Assembly: GCA_963699305.1 (NCBI GenBank)
Contig: OY969431.1
Span: forward strand, 1,612,001 to 1,676,000
Length of the DNA stretch: 64,000 bases
Source of the DNA: JBGQAS01 sp963699305
GTDB taxonomy: Bacteria; Chloroflexota; Anaerolineae; Anaerolineales; Anaerolineaceae
Direction: 5' to 3'
Part shown: in pieces, positions 34,147 through 43,253 of the stretch
Numbering within the stretch: position 1 is the first letter of the stretch
Layout of the letters: the number at the start of each line of letters is the position of its first letter
Position numbers and translations under genes: made by a program
Notes under the pieces: generated by a model
Seen by the model: only the letters and a program-made list of their open reading frames with translations
What the model was told of the DNA's origin: nothing
Database searches by the model: none

Positions 34147-35448
34147 ATGATGAAATCAAAAGTGAACGCAACAACCATCCAATTGGACAACGGATTAATC
34201 GTCAAACTCAAGGAAATGCATTCCGCACCATTGATCAGTCATTGGGTGTGGTACAGGGTTGGCTCAAGGGATGAACTACCCGGCAAGACTGGCATCTCGC
34301 ACTGGGTGGAACATATGCAATTCAAAGGCACCAAGCGATTCCCGGCAAATGTTATGGATAAAACTATTTCCCGGGAAGGCGGTGTTTGGAATGCCTTCAC
34401 ATATCTTGATTGGACCACATTTTTTGAAACGTTACAGGCGGATAAAATCGAATTGGCTTTCACCTTGGAAGCTGACCGGATGCGGCATAGTCTTTTTAAA
34501 CCCAAAGAAGTTGAAGCTGAACGTACGGTAATCATTTCGGAACTTGAGGGAAATGAAAACGAACCAGCATACCGTTTGAGTAAATCCGTTCAGCAGGCGG
34601 CATTTGAGACTCATCCATATCGCATTGAAACCATCGGAGAATTGGCTGACTTGCGCGCCATCACCCGCAACGACTTGTACAACCATTATCAGACTTACTA
34701 TTGCCCTGCCAACGTCATTATTGGTTTGGCAGGAGATTTTAAGACTGCCAAAATCGCAGAAAAATTGAATAAATTTTACGGGAAAATCCCACCCGGGAAT
34801 CCATCCCCACATCCTGCCAAACGTGAAAAATCGCTCTCTTCTGAAAAACGATTGGGGCTAAAGGGTCCTGGGGAAACTATATTCATGGAGGTCGCTTATC
34901 GAGCTCCGGAAGCCAGTCATCCGGATTTTCATGCGTTTACTGTTTTGGACTCTCTCCTCACGGGACCTACAAGTCTAAACATGTTCGGAGGTGGCAGCAT
35001 TTCCAATAAAACCTGCCGACTGTATCGAAAATTGGTGGAAAAGCGGTTGGCTGTGGGAGTTGGAGGAGGATTACAAGGTACGATTGATCCATTTCTCTAC
35101 ATCATCTCCATGACGTTGCCGCCCAACGGTAAACCCGAACGCGCTTTACGAGCTGTCGACAACGAGGTTAAACGAATTCAAAACGATCTTGTGAAACCTG
35201 AGGAGATCACGCGAGCAGTCAAACAAGCCAAAGCACTGTTTGCATATGGCAGCGAGAACATTACAAACCAGGCGTTCTGGTTGGGTTTCGCTGAGATGTT
35301 TGACTCATACGAATGGTTTGTCGAATATGTGGATCGGTTGGAAAAAGTGACTCCCGCTGATATACGTGATGTGGCACAAAAATACTGTCAACGCGAGACG
35401 CGGGTGATCGGGAGTTACATACCTTCCCTGGCTGGAGAAGGAAAATGA
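34147..35448 (+). CDS. M16 family zinc peptidase, catalytic partner
   Basis: A 433-residue insulinase-type protease. The inverted zinc motif HxxEH is present as GISHWVEHMQFKG at about residues 48-60, and the distal Glu ligand fits the segment ERTVIISELEGNENEP downstream. The C-terminal M16 domain follows. No signal peptide is visible, so the enzyme should be cytoplasmic. It overlaps the second M16 gene by 4 nt. Paired active and inactive M16 subunits form heterodimers in bacteria and mitochondria. Here this is the active half. In this family the substrate is usually small peptides, but it is not known for this pair. Confidence 0.9.
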   Translation: MMKSKVNATTIQLDNGLIVKLKEMHSAPLISHWVWYRVGSRDELPGKTGISHWVEHMQFKGTKRFPANVMDKTISREGGVWNAFTYLDWTTFFETLQADKIELAFTLEADRMRHSLFKPKEVEAERTVIISELEGNENEPAYRLSKSVQQAAFETHPYRIETIGELADLRAITRNDLYNHYQTYYCPANVIIGLAGDFKTAKIAEKLNKFYGKIPPGNPSPHPAKREKSLSSEKRLGLKGPGETIFMEVAYRAPEASHPDFHAFTVLDSLLTGPTSLNMFGGGSISNKTCRLYRKLVEKRLAVGVGGGLQGTIDPFLYIISMTLPPNGKPERALRAVDNEVKRIQNDLVKPEEITRAVKQAKALFAYGSENITNQAFWLGFAEMFDSYEWFVEYVDRLEKVTPADIRDVAQKYCQRETRVIGSYIPSLAGEGK

Positions 35449-36740
35449 CCAAAATTCACCTTTCCTCCTGGAGATCTCTGCCCGGTCCGGAAGATATCAC
35501 CCGAACCGTCCTTCCAAATGGTATCACCATCCTTTCACGCTCCAACTTTGAAAGTCCATCCGTTGTGATCAGTGGTTATTTGATGAATGGCAGTGTTTTT
35601 GATCCGGATGAAAAATTAGGGTTGGCATATTTCACTTCCCTAGGCCTTATGCGTGGAACCCGGAAATTCAATTTTCAAGAATTGTATGACCGGTTGGAGT
35701 CTGCTGGTGCCAGCCTGGGATTCAGCACAACCGTCCACACCACAAGTTTTGGCGGCCGCTCATTGGTGGAAGACATTTCTTTACTTCTCACCATTTTGGC
35801 AGATTGCATTCGTTATCCCACTTTTCCTTCGCTCCAATTGGAATTATTGCGAGCGCAATTATTTACCAGTCTCTCATTGCGCGCCCAAGATACCGAGGAG
35901 ATGGCTTCGATCGTTTTCGATCAGCTCATGTTTCCCAAGCACCCCTATGGCAGACCCGAAGATGGTTTTCCCGAAACGGTAAAAATAATATCCCGCAGGG
36001 ACATTCAGCAGTTCCATCATAACAACTACGGACCAAAAGACATGGTGCTTGTGGTGGTTGGCGCGCTTGATTCCAATCGGATCATCAATGAAATTGGACA
36101 CGTTTTTGGAGATTGGAAGAACCCCTCGCAACCAGGACCTCCCAAATTACCCGTTGCGCGATCCCCACGAAAGACCCTTCGTAAACACATATCCATTCGC
36201 GAAAAAACGCAAACAGACTTGGTCATGGGCACACTCGGTCCGAGGCGCAATTGCGATGATTTCCTGAGTGCTTCACTGGGAAATAACATTCTTGGGCAAT
36301 TTGGCATGATGGGACGCATTGGCGGGGTGGTCCGTGAACAAGCCGGACTCGCATATCATGCTTCAACAAGCCTGAATGCTGGGATAGATGTGGGAACCTG
36401 GGAAGTATCTGCAGGTGTAAATCCAGTAAATCTACAAAAAACGATCGATCTGATAATTAAAGAGCTTCACCGTTTTATCTCAGAACCGGTGACTCCTGAA
36501 GAGCTGCAAAACAGCAAATCAAATTTCATCGGCAGGCTTCCCTTGTCATTGGAGTCGAATGCCGGAGTAGCAAGCGCTTTACTAAATCTTGAGCGGTTTC
36601 AGCTTGGACTCGATTTTTACCAACGTTATCCTTCAATGGTCAAGGCGGTGACATCCACACAAGTGCTGGAGACTGCGCAAAAATACCTATACCCGGAAAA
36701 ACTTGTCATCGTAAGCGCAGGTACGGAAAAGAAATCATGA
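35445..36740 (+). CDS. M16 family peptidase-like protein, non-catalytic partner
   Basis: A 431-residue M16-fold protein with the same domain plan as the gene before it. The zinc-binding HxxEH is missing: the equivalent place reads LAYFTSLGLMRGT. The C-terminal conserved R/Y region is present instead (GMMGRIGGVVREQAGLAYHASTSLNAGID). This matches the non-catalytic subunit of heterodimeric M16 proteases, which supplies substrate-binding residues. It is coupled by ATGA to both neighbours. It likely depends on the upstream subunit for activity. Confidence 0.88.
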   Translation: MTKIHLSSWRSLPGPEDITRTVLPNGITILSRSNFESPSVVISGYLMNGSVFDPDEKLGLAYFTSLGLMRGTRKFNFQELYDRLESAGASLGFSTTVHTTSFGGRSLVEDISLLLTILADCIRYPTFPSLQLELLRAQLFTSLSLRAQDTEEMASIVFDQLMFPKHPYGRPEDGFPETVKIISRRDIQQFHHNNYGPKDMVLVVVGALDSNRIINEIGHVFGDWKNPSQPGPPKLPVARSPRKTLRKHISIREKTQTDLVMGTLGPRRNCDDFLSASLGNNILGQFGMMGRIGGVVREQAGLAYHASTSLNAGIDVGTWEVSAGVNPVNLQKTIDLIIKELHRFISEPVTPEELQNSKSNFIGRLPLSLESNAGVASALLNLERFQLGLDFYQRYPSMVKAVTSTQVLETAQKYLYPEKLVIVSAGTEKKS

Positions 36741-37132
36741 TCCTCAGGAATGGAATTGATCTGGTGGAAATTAAAAGGTTTGAGCAGCTTCAACCTGCTA
36801 TTTTTATGCGCTTCATCGAGCGCGTATATACTCCGCAGGAACTGGTTGAAGCTGACAATTCAATGGAATACCTCGCTGGTCGGTTCGCTGCAAAGGAAGC
36901 AGTCGTTAAAGCATTGGGAACCGGAATTGGTCCGGTGGGCTGGAAGGAAGTAGAGGTCCTGAGCAATGAGGAGGGCAGGCCCGTTTTGATATTAACCGGT
37001 CGTGCAAAAAGAATTGCCGATGAACTTGGTTTGGATATTTGGTCGGTAAGCATCAGTCATTCCCACGCAATTGCAGTCGCCCAGGTTGTAGCGATCGGTG
37101 AACCGAAAGATCTCAAGAAAAGACCGGAATGA
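36737..37132 (+). CDS. acpS: Holo-[acyl-carrier-protein] synthase
   Basis: A 131-residue phosphopantetheinyl transferase of the AcpS type, which moves 4'-phosphopantetheine from CoA to acyl carrier protein. The two signature blocks are clear: GIDLVEIKRFEQL near the N-terminus (metal-binding D) and YLAGRFAAKEAVVKALGTGIG (the E and K of WxxKEA-like motif), followed by the C-terminal SISHSHAIAVAQVVA. The length fits the family. It sits in a run of five coupled genes with M16 peptidases and a phosphoesterase, and no other fatty-acid gene is close by. Confidence 0.93.
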   Translation: MILRNGIDLVEIKRFEQLQPAIFMRFIERVYTPQELVEADNSMEYLAGRFAAKEAVVKALGTGIGPVGWKEVEVLSNEEGRPVLILTGRAKRIADELGLDIWSVSISHSHAIAVAQVVAIGEPKDLKKRPE

Positions 37133-37815
37133 AACTCCTCACGGTAAGCGATATCGAGGTTCCATATCTGTGCAGTCCAGCAGTCAACGAACGATTCCAT
37201 AAATTGGATCTGATCATCAGCTGCGGTGATCTGGGGACCGAGTATCTAGAATTTCTAGCAGATGCACTCAACGCCCCTTTATATTATGTTTTTGGAAACC
37301 ATCAAGCTCATTCCATATCCGACCCTGAACACAAAGTTATGGTTCCCCAAGGAACCAGTCTACATGAACGGTGCGTTGTCGACCATACGGGGTTGATCAT
37401 GGCTGGCATTGAGGGGAGCTTACGCTACAATTATGGTCCTTATCAATACTCTGAACTCGAAATGTGGACGAAAGTGCTTCAATTCGTCCCCATTTTCCTG
37501 ATCAACAAAGTACGGTTCGGACGTGCAGTCGATATCTTCGTCACCCACGCTCCCGCCTGGAAAATATTGGATAAATACGATCGCCCCCATCGTGGTTCCA
37601 AGGCGTTTCGCTGGCTAATCCAGACATATTCTCCATTGCTGCATGTATTTGGACACATCCATCTTTATCGTCAGGATGCCCTAGCTTCCTATATGTTCCG
37701 AAAGACGCTAGCGGTAAATACATATGGCTTCCGTCAATTCAATATCGAGATTCCCCGCAAAGAAAGATCGGTGCTTTCCACCGCTTCAGTTACTGTTGTT
37801 AAAAAAGGATTTTGA
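37129..37815 (+). CDS. Calcineurin-like metallophosphoesterase
   Basis: A 228-residue metal-dependent phosphoesterase of the calcineurin fold. Metal-ligand motifs are LLTVSDIEVPYLC (replacing the more common DxH), IISCGDLGTEY (GDxx), FGNHQAHS (GNH), IFVTHAPAWKIL and VFGHIHLYRQ (GHxH). The first motif carries D-I-E where many family members have D-x-H, a difference worth noting. It is coupled by 4 nt to acpS and by overlapping stop/start to the next gene. Substrate unknown. Confidence 0.82.
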   Translation: MKLLTVSDIEVPYLCSPAVNERFHKLDLIISCGDLGTEYLEFLADALNAPLYYVFGNHQAHSISDPEHKVMVPQGTSLHERCVVDHTGLIMAGIEGSLRYNYGPYQYSELEMWTKVLQFVPIFLINKVRFGRAVDIFVTHAPAWKILDKYDRPHRGSKAFRWLIQTYSPLLHVFGHIHLYRQDALASYMFRKTLAVNTYGFRQFNIEIPRKERSVLSTASVTVVKKGF

Positions 37816-38759
37816 TGCCTGGACGATTAGAGGACCTAGACCTCAATTATTCACAAATCGCACACGATGATTTTAATATTGCTTATCGCAAGAGATTCTG
37901 GCATTCGGTGCGTTCATGGCTTGGGCAGCATAATAATGAATTGCTCCCTTTTGATGAAGTTCTTCGACAATTACCCCTCCGCGGCCAGCATTACATCGGT
38001 TTATTACAGGTACCCATCGACAACATCGTAGGAAGTCTCAGCCGCTACAACGATTTCGACCGGGCGTTCTTACCCCGCCAGACGCACACACGGGACCGCT
38101 GGGAGAATATCGATAAAGCTCATTTGCGAGATGTGAACCTTCCACCCATTGAGTTGTACAAAATGGGAGAAATGTACTTTGTTAAAGATGGCAACCATAG
38201 GGTTTCGGTAGCTCACGAACGCGGGCAGGTTTTCATCGATGCACAAGTGATTGAAATAGATACTCCCGTGGAATTAAAACCCGACCTGGTATTGCGCGAT
38301 TTAGAGTTGAAGAAGGAACAAGCTGATTTTTTACAACAAACCAAGCTTTCCGACATACGCCCTGATGTAAAAATTGAATTTACCACCCCCAATCAGTATC
38401 CCAAACTACGCGAACATATCCGCGTTCATCGCTGGTACATGGGTGAGAAACTACAGCATGAAATCAACGAAGAGGATGCCATTGCCGGATGGTACGATGA
38501 AGTGTATATACCGCTTATCCGAATCATCCGGCGGAAACAAATCTTAAAGGAATTTCCCGGAAGGACGGAAGCAGATCTGTATTTATGGATCATCGAGCAC
38601 CGATATTATTTAATGGAAGAATATAAAAATGATGTCAGCCTGGAAAAGGCAGCCATGCATTTCGTAAATACATTTTCCCGACACACGATTGGTAAGCAAT
38701 TAAAATTCTACCTTATCCAATTCAAACGGATTTTCCAAAGATCAAAAAAAGGGAAATAA
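37815..38759 (+). CDS. ParB/sulfiredoxin-fold domain protein (DUF4032-like)
   Basis: A 314-residue protein with an N-terminal segment (YRKRFWHSVRSWLGQHNNELLPFDEV, LPLRGQHYIGLLQVPIDNIVGS) followed by a ParB-like core: VNLPPIELYKMGEMYFVKDGNHRVSVAHERG, in which DGNHR is the typical ParB/Srx phosphate-binding turn. The C-terminal 130 residues are helical and rich in aromatic and basic residues. ATG at 37815 is used, sharing its A with the stop of the upstream gene (TGATG). The likely role is nucleotide or DNA-related regulation. It is not the chromosomal ParB, as no partner ParA or helix-turn-helix block is seen. Confidence 0.7.
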   Translation: MPGRLEDLDLNYSQIAHDDFNIAYRKRFWHSVRSWLGQHNNELLPFDEVLRQLPLRGQHYIGLLQVPIDNIVGSLSRYNDFDRAFLPRQTHTRDRWENIDKAHLRDVNLPPIELYKMGEMYFVKDGNHRVSVAHERGQVFIDAQVIEIDTPVELKPDLVLRDLELKKEQADFLQQTKLSDIRPDVKIEFTTPNQYPKLREHIRVHRWYMGEKLQHEINEEDAIAGWYDEVYIPLIRIIRRKQILKEFPGRTEADLYLWIIEHRYYLMEEYKNDVSLEKAAMHFVNTFSRHTIGKQLKFYLIQFKRIFQRSKKGK

Positions 38760-38764
38760 ATTAA

Positions 38765-39007
38765 TCAGGATGATTTCCGCATCCCCAACCAAAAGTAGTT
38801 GGGGCGGATCAAGTGATATTTGCGAACTTCCATTCCCATAATCCCAACATTTTCTTCAGTCAACATACTGGGGTGGACAATACATACTTCCGGTCTTACT
38901 CCATATTTCATGGAATAATAAACAGCTGCGTTCTGGATGCGCTTAATGAGATTTGATTGGCTATCGTTATCGTACCAAAGCATTCCGATATTCATCATTT
39001 CTTCCAT
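38765..39007 (-). CDS. Small conserved hypothetical protein
   Basis: An 80-residue protein on the minus strand between two plus-strand operons. It has a central stretch with IGMLWYDNDSQSNLIKRIQNAAVYYSMKYG and VCIVHPSMLTEENVG, and ends with YHLIRPNYFWLG. No signal or membrane segment is present and no family is recognised. It is conserved-looking (several Trp and Tyr, few low-complexity runs), so I take it as a real gene, although it could be a remnant. Confidence 0.6.
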   Translation of the reverse strand: MEEMMNIGMLWYDNDSQSNLIKRIQNAAVYYSMKYGVRPEVCIVHPSMLTEENVGIMGMEVRKYHLIRPNYFWLGMRKSS

Positions 39008-39133
39008 TAGAACATTTATTCTATTATAGATTATTTCTTTTCATTGTCAATAGACTTTTTTCAATATTTTTTATTCCACTTTTGGTATTTTTAAGGTATC
39101 CTGTAACCCATTGAGTTTTACGACTTCGCCCAT

Positions 39134-39142
39134 TAAGGAGGT
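39134..39142 (+). promoter_or_regulatory. Strong ribosome binding site that fixes a GTG start for frr
   Basis: TAAGGAGGT lies 4 nt before GTG at 39147. It identifies GTG as the start and rules out the in-frame ATG upstream. Confidence 0.85.
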
Positions 39143-39146
39143 CTGT

Positions 39147-39704
39147 GTGATCAAAGAAACCGTCAAGGAAGCCGAGCATAAAATGAAGACTGCCATTCAG
39201 ACGCTTGAAGGGGATCTATCCGGAATTCGTACCGGTCGAGCCAGCCCTGCGCTGGTGGAAAAATTGCAGGTCGAATATTATGACACTCCCACACCATTGA
39301 TCCAACTTTCCAACATCAGCGTTCCCGAGCCGCGCCAATTGCTGATTCGTCCATTCGATCCGACCACATTGAAATCCATCGAAAAAGCGATCATCGCATC
39401 CGATCTCAGCCTGGCGCCCAATAATGATGGCAAAGTGATTCGCTTGAATCTTCCTCCACTTACCGAGGAAAGACGCAGGGAATTGGTAAAAGTGGTCCAC
39501 AACCGTCTTGAGGATTGCCGGGTGGCGATCCGGAACATCCGTAGGGACATTATCAAGGATTTACGGGAGTTTGAAACAGAAAAGATGATATCCAAGGATG
39601 ATTTGAAAACCGCTGAAGAGGAATTGCAGAAACTGACAGATAAAATGATCGAAGATGTCGATGCGATTGGGAAGCACAAGGAAACGGACATCCTCGAAGT
39701 TTGA
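39147..39704 (+). CDS. frr: Ribosome recycling factor
   Basis: A 185-residue factor that, with EF-G, splits the post-termination ribosome. Recognised blocks are LEGDLSGIRTGRASPALVE (domain I), YYDTPTPLIQLSNISVPEPRQLLIRPFD (domain II) and LPPLTEERRRELVKVVHNRLEDCRVAIRNIRRD, followed by the final helix with LQKLTDKMIEDVDAIGKHKE. Start GTG at 39147 is set by the ribosome binding site. It begins the classical frr-uppS-cdsA lipid and cell-envelope cluster found in many bacteria. Confidence 0.96.
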   Translation: MIKETVKEAEHKMKTAIQTLEGDLSGIRTGRASPALVEKLQVEYYDTPTPLIQLSNISVPEPRQLLIRPFDPTTLKSIEKAIIASDLSLAPNNDGKVIRLNLPPLTEERRRELVKVVHNRLEDCRVAIRNIRRDIIKDLREFETEKMISKDDLKTAEEELQKLTDKMIEDVDAIGKHKETDILEV

Positions 39705-39713
39705 TTTATCCTT

Positions 39714-40455
39714 ATGTCCAAAAAGAGCGGTTCACCGCGAAAAACGACAACACCTACTCACATAGCCATTATCATGGATGGGAATGGTCGTTGGGCACGT
39801 CAGCATGGATTGCCAAGACTTGCTGGTCATCGGTCGGGAACAGAGAACCTTAGGCGTATTATCCGGGCATGTGCGGAATTGGGTGTTCAGTTTCTGACGA
39901 TCTATGCGTTTTCCACCGAGAATTGGGCGCGACCTAAAGACGAAGTGGAAGGCCTGCAGCGCATTCTGGAAGATGTTGTCGATAATGAACTGGCTGAATT
40001 GGATGCAGAGGGTGTTCAGATCCGACATATAGGTCGTCTCGAGCAAATAAACGAACGCTTGCAAACGAAAATCAGGCTGGCCATTGAAAAAACAAAACAT
40101 AATTCCCGACTGATCCTGAACATTGCATGGAATTACGGTGGGAGAGATGAAATCATCCATGCTGTCCAGGGGATCATCAAGGAGGGGATTCCACTCAAAG
40201 CCATTGATGCCGAGGCAATCAACCGTCATCTCTACACAGCTGGGATCCCCGATCCGGATCTTAATTATCCGAACTTCAGGCGAACTGCGTACCAGCAACT
40301 TCCTACTTTGGCAATCCGCGTATTCCGAGTGGTATGTCACACCCACATTATGGCCGGATTTTAATAAAGAGGAACTGATCAAAGCTATTGCAGAATTCAA
40401 CCAAAGAGAACGTCGCTTTGGCATGACATCCGAACAACTCATCGCAAAGGAATAA
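39714..40455 (+). CDS. uppS: Isoprenyl transferase / undecaprenyl diphosphate synthase (one-base frameshift)
   Basis: The enzyme adds isopentenyl units in cis to make the C55 carrier for peptidoglycan and surface glycans. Motifs: IAIIMDGNGRWARQHGLPR (catalytic Asp and phosphate site), YAFSTENWARP, ILNIAWNYGGRDEI, then, after a frame change at 40260-40264, LIIRTSGELRTSNFLLWQSAYSEW, the substrate-binding RTSGE block. Removing one base within TTAA joins the frames, and the total of 742 nt equals 247 codons plus one. The gene should be essential, so the shift is most likely a sequence error. The product would have 246 residues. Confidence 0.88.
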
Positions 40456-40456
40456 A

Positions 40457-41265
40457 ATGCTGGCAAAACGCTTACTCAGTATCGCGATCCTGGTACCTCT
40501 CCTTATCGCTTCAATTTATTTTGGGGGTTGGTGGTTGACTGCTTTTATTGGGATATTTGTCGGAATCGCAGCATGGGAATATGGACGATTATTCAGATCC
40601 GGTAATTACAACCCATCCTTGATTATTTTGATCGCTGGCAGCACGTGTCTCATCATTGCCAGGCAACTGTTGAATACCGAGGGTATCCTCGCAGTTCTCG
40701 CCATACTCGTACTTGTATGCATGATTTGGCATACTATCGCCTATCAGCGAGGTGTGCAAACAGCAGCAACCGATTTTGCCATTACGCTTACTGGTTGCTT
40801 GTACCTCGGTTTTCTGGCAAGTTATATCCTATCAATCCGCATGTTACCGGATGGACTATTCTGGTTGTTGCTGGTGATCCCCTCCATCGCTTTGGCAGAT
40901 GGGGCGCGTATTTTGTCGGCAGAGCGCTTGGAAAACACCGCATGATGGACAAAGTCAGTCCCAAAAAATCCTGGGAAGGCTACATTGGGGGGGTGATCAT
41001 CACTTGTATCCTGACCTCTTTGTTGGCCTTGTGGTTCCATCATTGGGTTAACGTCATCTCCTGGCAAAAAGGGCTCTTGATCGGTGCAGTACTCGGAATA
41101 TTGGCACCGCTGGGAGATTTTGGTGAAAGCATGCTTAAACGACAATTCAATATGAAGGATTCGAGCCAACTCATTCCTGGTCACGGCGGATTTCTCGATC
41201 GCGTGGATTCGTTCCTGTTTGCGGCTGTATTTGGTTATTACCTTATCCTTTGGTTTCTCATGTAG
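40457..41265 (+). CDS. cdsA: Phosphatidate cytidylyltransferase (one-base frameshift)
   Basis: A polytopic membrane enzyme making CDP-diacylglycerol from CTP and phosphatidate. Several membrane helices run from the N-terminus (LLSIAILVPLLIASIYFGGWW) through LYLGFLASYILSIRML. After a frame change near 40900 the C-terminal signature follows: GAYFVGRALGKHRM, SPKKSWEGYIGG and LAPLGDFGESMLKRQFNMKDSSQLIPGHGGFLDRVDS, the CDP-DG synthase consensus. The total of 809 nt is one short of 270 codons, so a missing base in the GGGGC run explains it. As with uppS, sequence error is likelier than real inactivation. Confidence 0.88.
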
Positions 41266-41282
41266 ACTTTTCGGGAGGGAAT

Positions 41283-42269
41283 ATGGTTAATCGTCAACCT
41301 ACCCGCAACCTTGCACTCGAACTGTGCCGCGTCACCGAGGCTGCAGCATTAGCAGCCGGCCGTTTTGTCGGCAGAGGTGATAAAGATTCCGCAGACAAGG
41401 CAGCAGTGGATGCCATGCGCCTTGTGCTGAACACAATCGAAATGGATGGAAAAATTGTCATCGGTGAAGGCGAAAAAGATGCGGCTCCCATGTTGTACAA
41501 CGGCGAGAAACTTGGAAATGGTGAACCTCCCGAGGTGGATATTGCAGTCGATCCCATCGATGGCACACGCCCGGTGGCACATGGATTATGGAACACCATT
41601 TCTGTTGTAGCCCTCGCGCCGCGTGGCACGATGTTCGATCCTGGTCCGTTTGTTTACATGGATAAAATCGCAGTAGGTCCGGTTGCAAAGCAAGTCATCG
41701 ATATTAATGCCCCCGTAAAAGATAATCTGGAAAAGATCGCCAAAGTCAAAGGTGAAAATGTGCGCGATCTCACCGTGGTCATTCTGGACCGCCCCCGTCA
41801 CACACAGTTGATTGCCGAAGTGCGTTCTTGTGGTGCACGAATTCGTTTAATCCCGGATGGCGATGTGGCTGGTGCCATCATGGTGGCATGGCCGGAATCA
41901 CGTATTGACGTACTATTGGGAATCGGCGGCACACCGGAAGGGGTGCTTGCAGCTGTGGCCTTGCGCTGCATGGGGGGGACCATCCAGGCAAAGATCCATG
42001 CCCGCACCCCCGAAGAAGTGGAAAAAGGTAAAAAGCTTGGGATGGATATTTCGAAGACGCTCTTGATGGATGACCTGGTCAGTTCGGAAGATGTATTCTT
42101 TGCAGCCACGGGGATCACCAATGGCGACTTATTGCGAGGTGTCGATTACTTTGCGGATGGTGCTGAAACCGACAGCCTGGTGATGCGCGGGCTGACCGGT
42201 ACGGTACGCCATATCATTTCCACCCACCGTTTAAGCAAACTCGATAAAATCAGCGCCATCCATTATTAA
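41283..42269 (+). CDS. glpX: Fructose-1,6-bisphosphatase class II
   Basis: A 328-residue class II FBPase of the lithium-sensitive phosphatase fold, which makes fructose 6-phosphate in gluconeogenesis. Key sites are LNTIEMDGKIVIGEGEKDAAPMLY (metal Glu in GEGEKD), VDIAVDPIDGTRPVAHG (DPIDGT metal site), LDRPRH, IPDGDVAGAI and GIGGTPEGVLAAVALRCMGG. ATG at 41283 has gggaggga directly upstream, so the earlier in-frame ATG is discarded. It lies 17 nt after cdsA and before a strong terminator. Confidence 0.93.
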   Translation: MVNRQPTRNLALELCRVTEAAALAAGRFVGRGDKDSADKAAVDAMRLVLNTIEMDGKIVIGEGEKDAAPMLYNGEKLGNGEPPEVDIAVDPIDGTRPVAHGLWNTISVVALAPRGTMFDPGPFVYMDKIAVGPVAKQVIDINAPVKDNLEKIAKVKGENVRDLTVVILDRPRHTQLIAEVRSCGARIRLIPDGDVAGAIMVAWPESRIDVLLGIGGTPEGVLAAVALRCMGGTIQAKIHARTPEEVEKGKKLGMDISKTLLMDDLVSSEDVFFAATGITNGDLLRGVDYFADGAETDSLVMRGLTGTVRHIISTHRLSKLDKISAIHY

Positions 42270-42299
42270 ATCCCAAATGTGTCACAATCACGATTAAAT

Positions 42300-42325
42300 A
42301 AAGACACCCCTTTCGGGGTGTCTTT
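42300..42325. terminator. Bidirectional terminator between glpX and the SIMPL gene
   Basis: Perfect stem AAAGACACCCC / GGGGTGTCTTT with a TTTC loop between two convergent genes. Confidence 0.88.
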
Positions 42326-42331
42326 GCTGTC

Positions 42332-43057
42332 TTATTTCAATTCCCAAGTGATATTGACTGAGACGCTGATCACCAATTGTCCTGAAGAAACGGGGACATT
42401 GGTCGCCATATCATAATATGTTCCACCGCCTCCACCCTTGCCTTCGTACATGGGGATCGGGTTGTTGGAATAAATATTAAGGTACTGTACATTGCCAAGC
42501 TTTTCACCCGTCAGGGTAACCAATTGATCCGCTTGAGCTTGTGCATCTTTCACAGCTAATTCACGAGCCTGCGTAAGCGCCTGTGAAGGATCGAGCACGC
42601 TGAAGTTGATGCTGTTGATGGTGTTCGCACCATTGCGGACCACTGCATCCAATATATGACCCAACTCACTCAAATCACGGACGGTAACAAAAACCGTGTT
42701 GGAAGCTGAATAATACGTGCCGGTAATCAAACCGTTAGTATCGTAGGTGTTGTTCGGATAGACATTGAAACCGGATGTCTGAATATCCTTGTCTTCCACA
42801 CCCAATTCATTCAACGCGTCCCGTATGCCCTGCGCTTGAGCAGTATTCTGATCGAGCACATCGGTCACGGTGGGACCCTGGTTTTGGACTCCAACGTTGA
42901 CATAAGCAACATCGGGTGTCAAATACACTTCACCGGTCCCGGTGACATTAATACTGCGGACATTGGGCGGATTCACACCCGCAGTTGTTCCGCCACAGGC
43001 AGCCAGTGTAAGGACAGCCAAAAGGCTTAATGTAATTATAGAAATTTTGGTTTTCAT
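42332..43057 (-). CDS. SIMPL (DUF541) domain lipoprotein
   Basis: A 241-residue surface lipoprotein with a signal peptide ending in LAAC (Cys at about residue 21) and one SIMPL domain of the DUF541 family (SINVTGTGEVYLTPDVAYVNVGVQNQG, then GVEDKDIQTSGFNVYPNNTYD and VTVRDLSELGHILDAVVRNG, and the end AVKDAQAQADQLVTLTGEKLG). The fold is known from periplasmic or extracytoplasmic proteins in oxidative or envelope contexts, but its biochemical role is unclear. It stands alone, ending at the shared terminator. There is a GGAG site before the ATG. Confidence 0.88.
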   Translation of the reverse strand: MKTKISIITLSLLAVLTLAACGGTTAGVNPPNVRSINVTGTGEVYLTPDVAYVNVGVQNQGPTVTDVLDQNTAQAQGIRDALNELGVEDKDIQTSGFNVYPNNTYDTNGLITGTYYSASNTVFVTVRDLSELGHILDAVVRNGANTINSINFSVLDPSQALTQARELAVKDAQAQADQLVTLTGEKLGNVQYLNIYSNNPIPMYEGKGGGGGTYYDMATNVPVSSGQLVISVSVNITWELK

Positions 43058-43213
43058 TTTTACTCCTTTAAATTCAAATATTCACTTCAATTAGACGAAA
43101 AATTCTGTGAAAAGTTCCCTAAATTCATTGCAGTAGAACACAAAAATGTTACCATGAAAACGCTCCCTTCCGTTTGTCTACCTCAATCGGTTGTGGAGTA
43201 TATTAATCACAAA

Positions 43214-43240
43214 GCAGGCGGATTTATCCGCCTGCTGTTT
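43214..43240 (-). terminator. Intrinsic terminator of the envelope-protein operon
   Basis: 10-bp stem GCAGGCGGAT / ATCCGCCTGC with a 2-nt loop, located just past the stop of the last gene of the minus-strand operon; TTTGTGATT follows. Confidence 0.78.
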
Positions 43241-43253
43241 CAGAAACATTATT

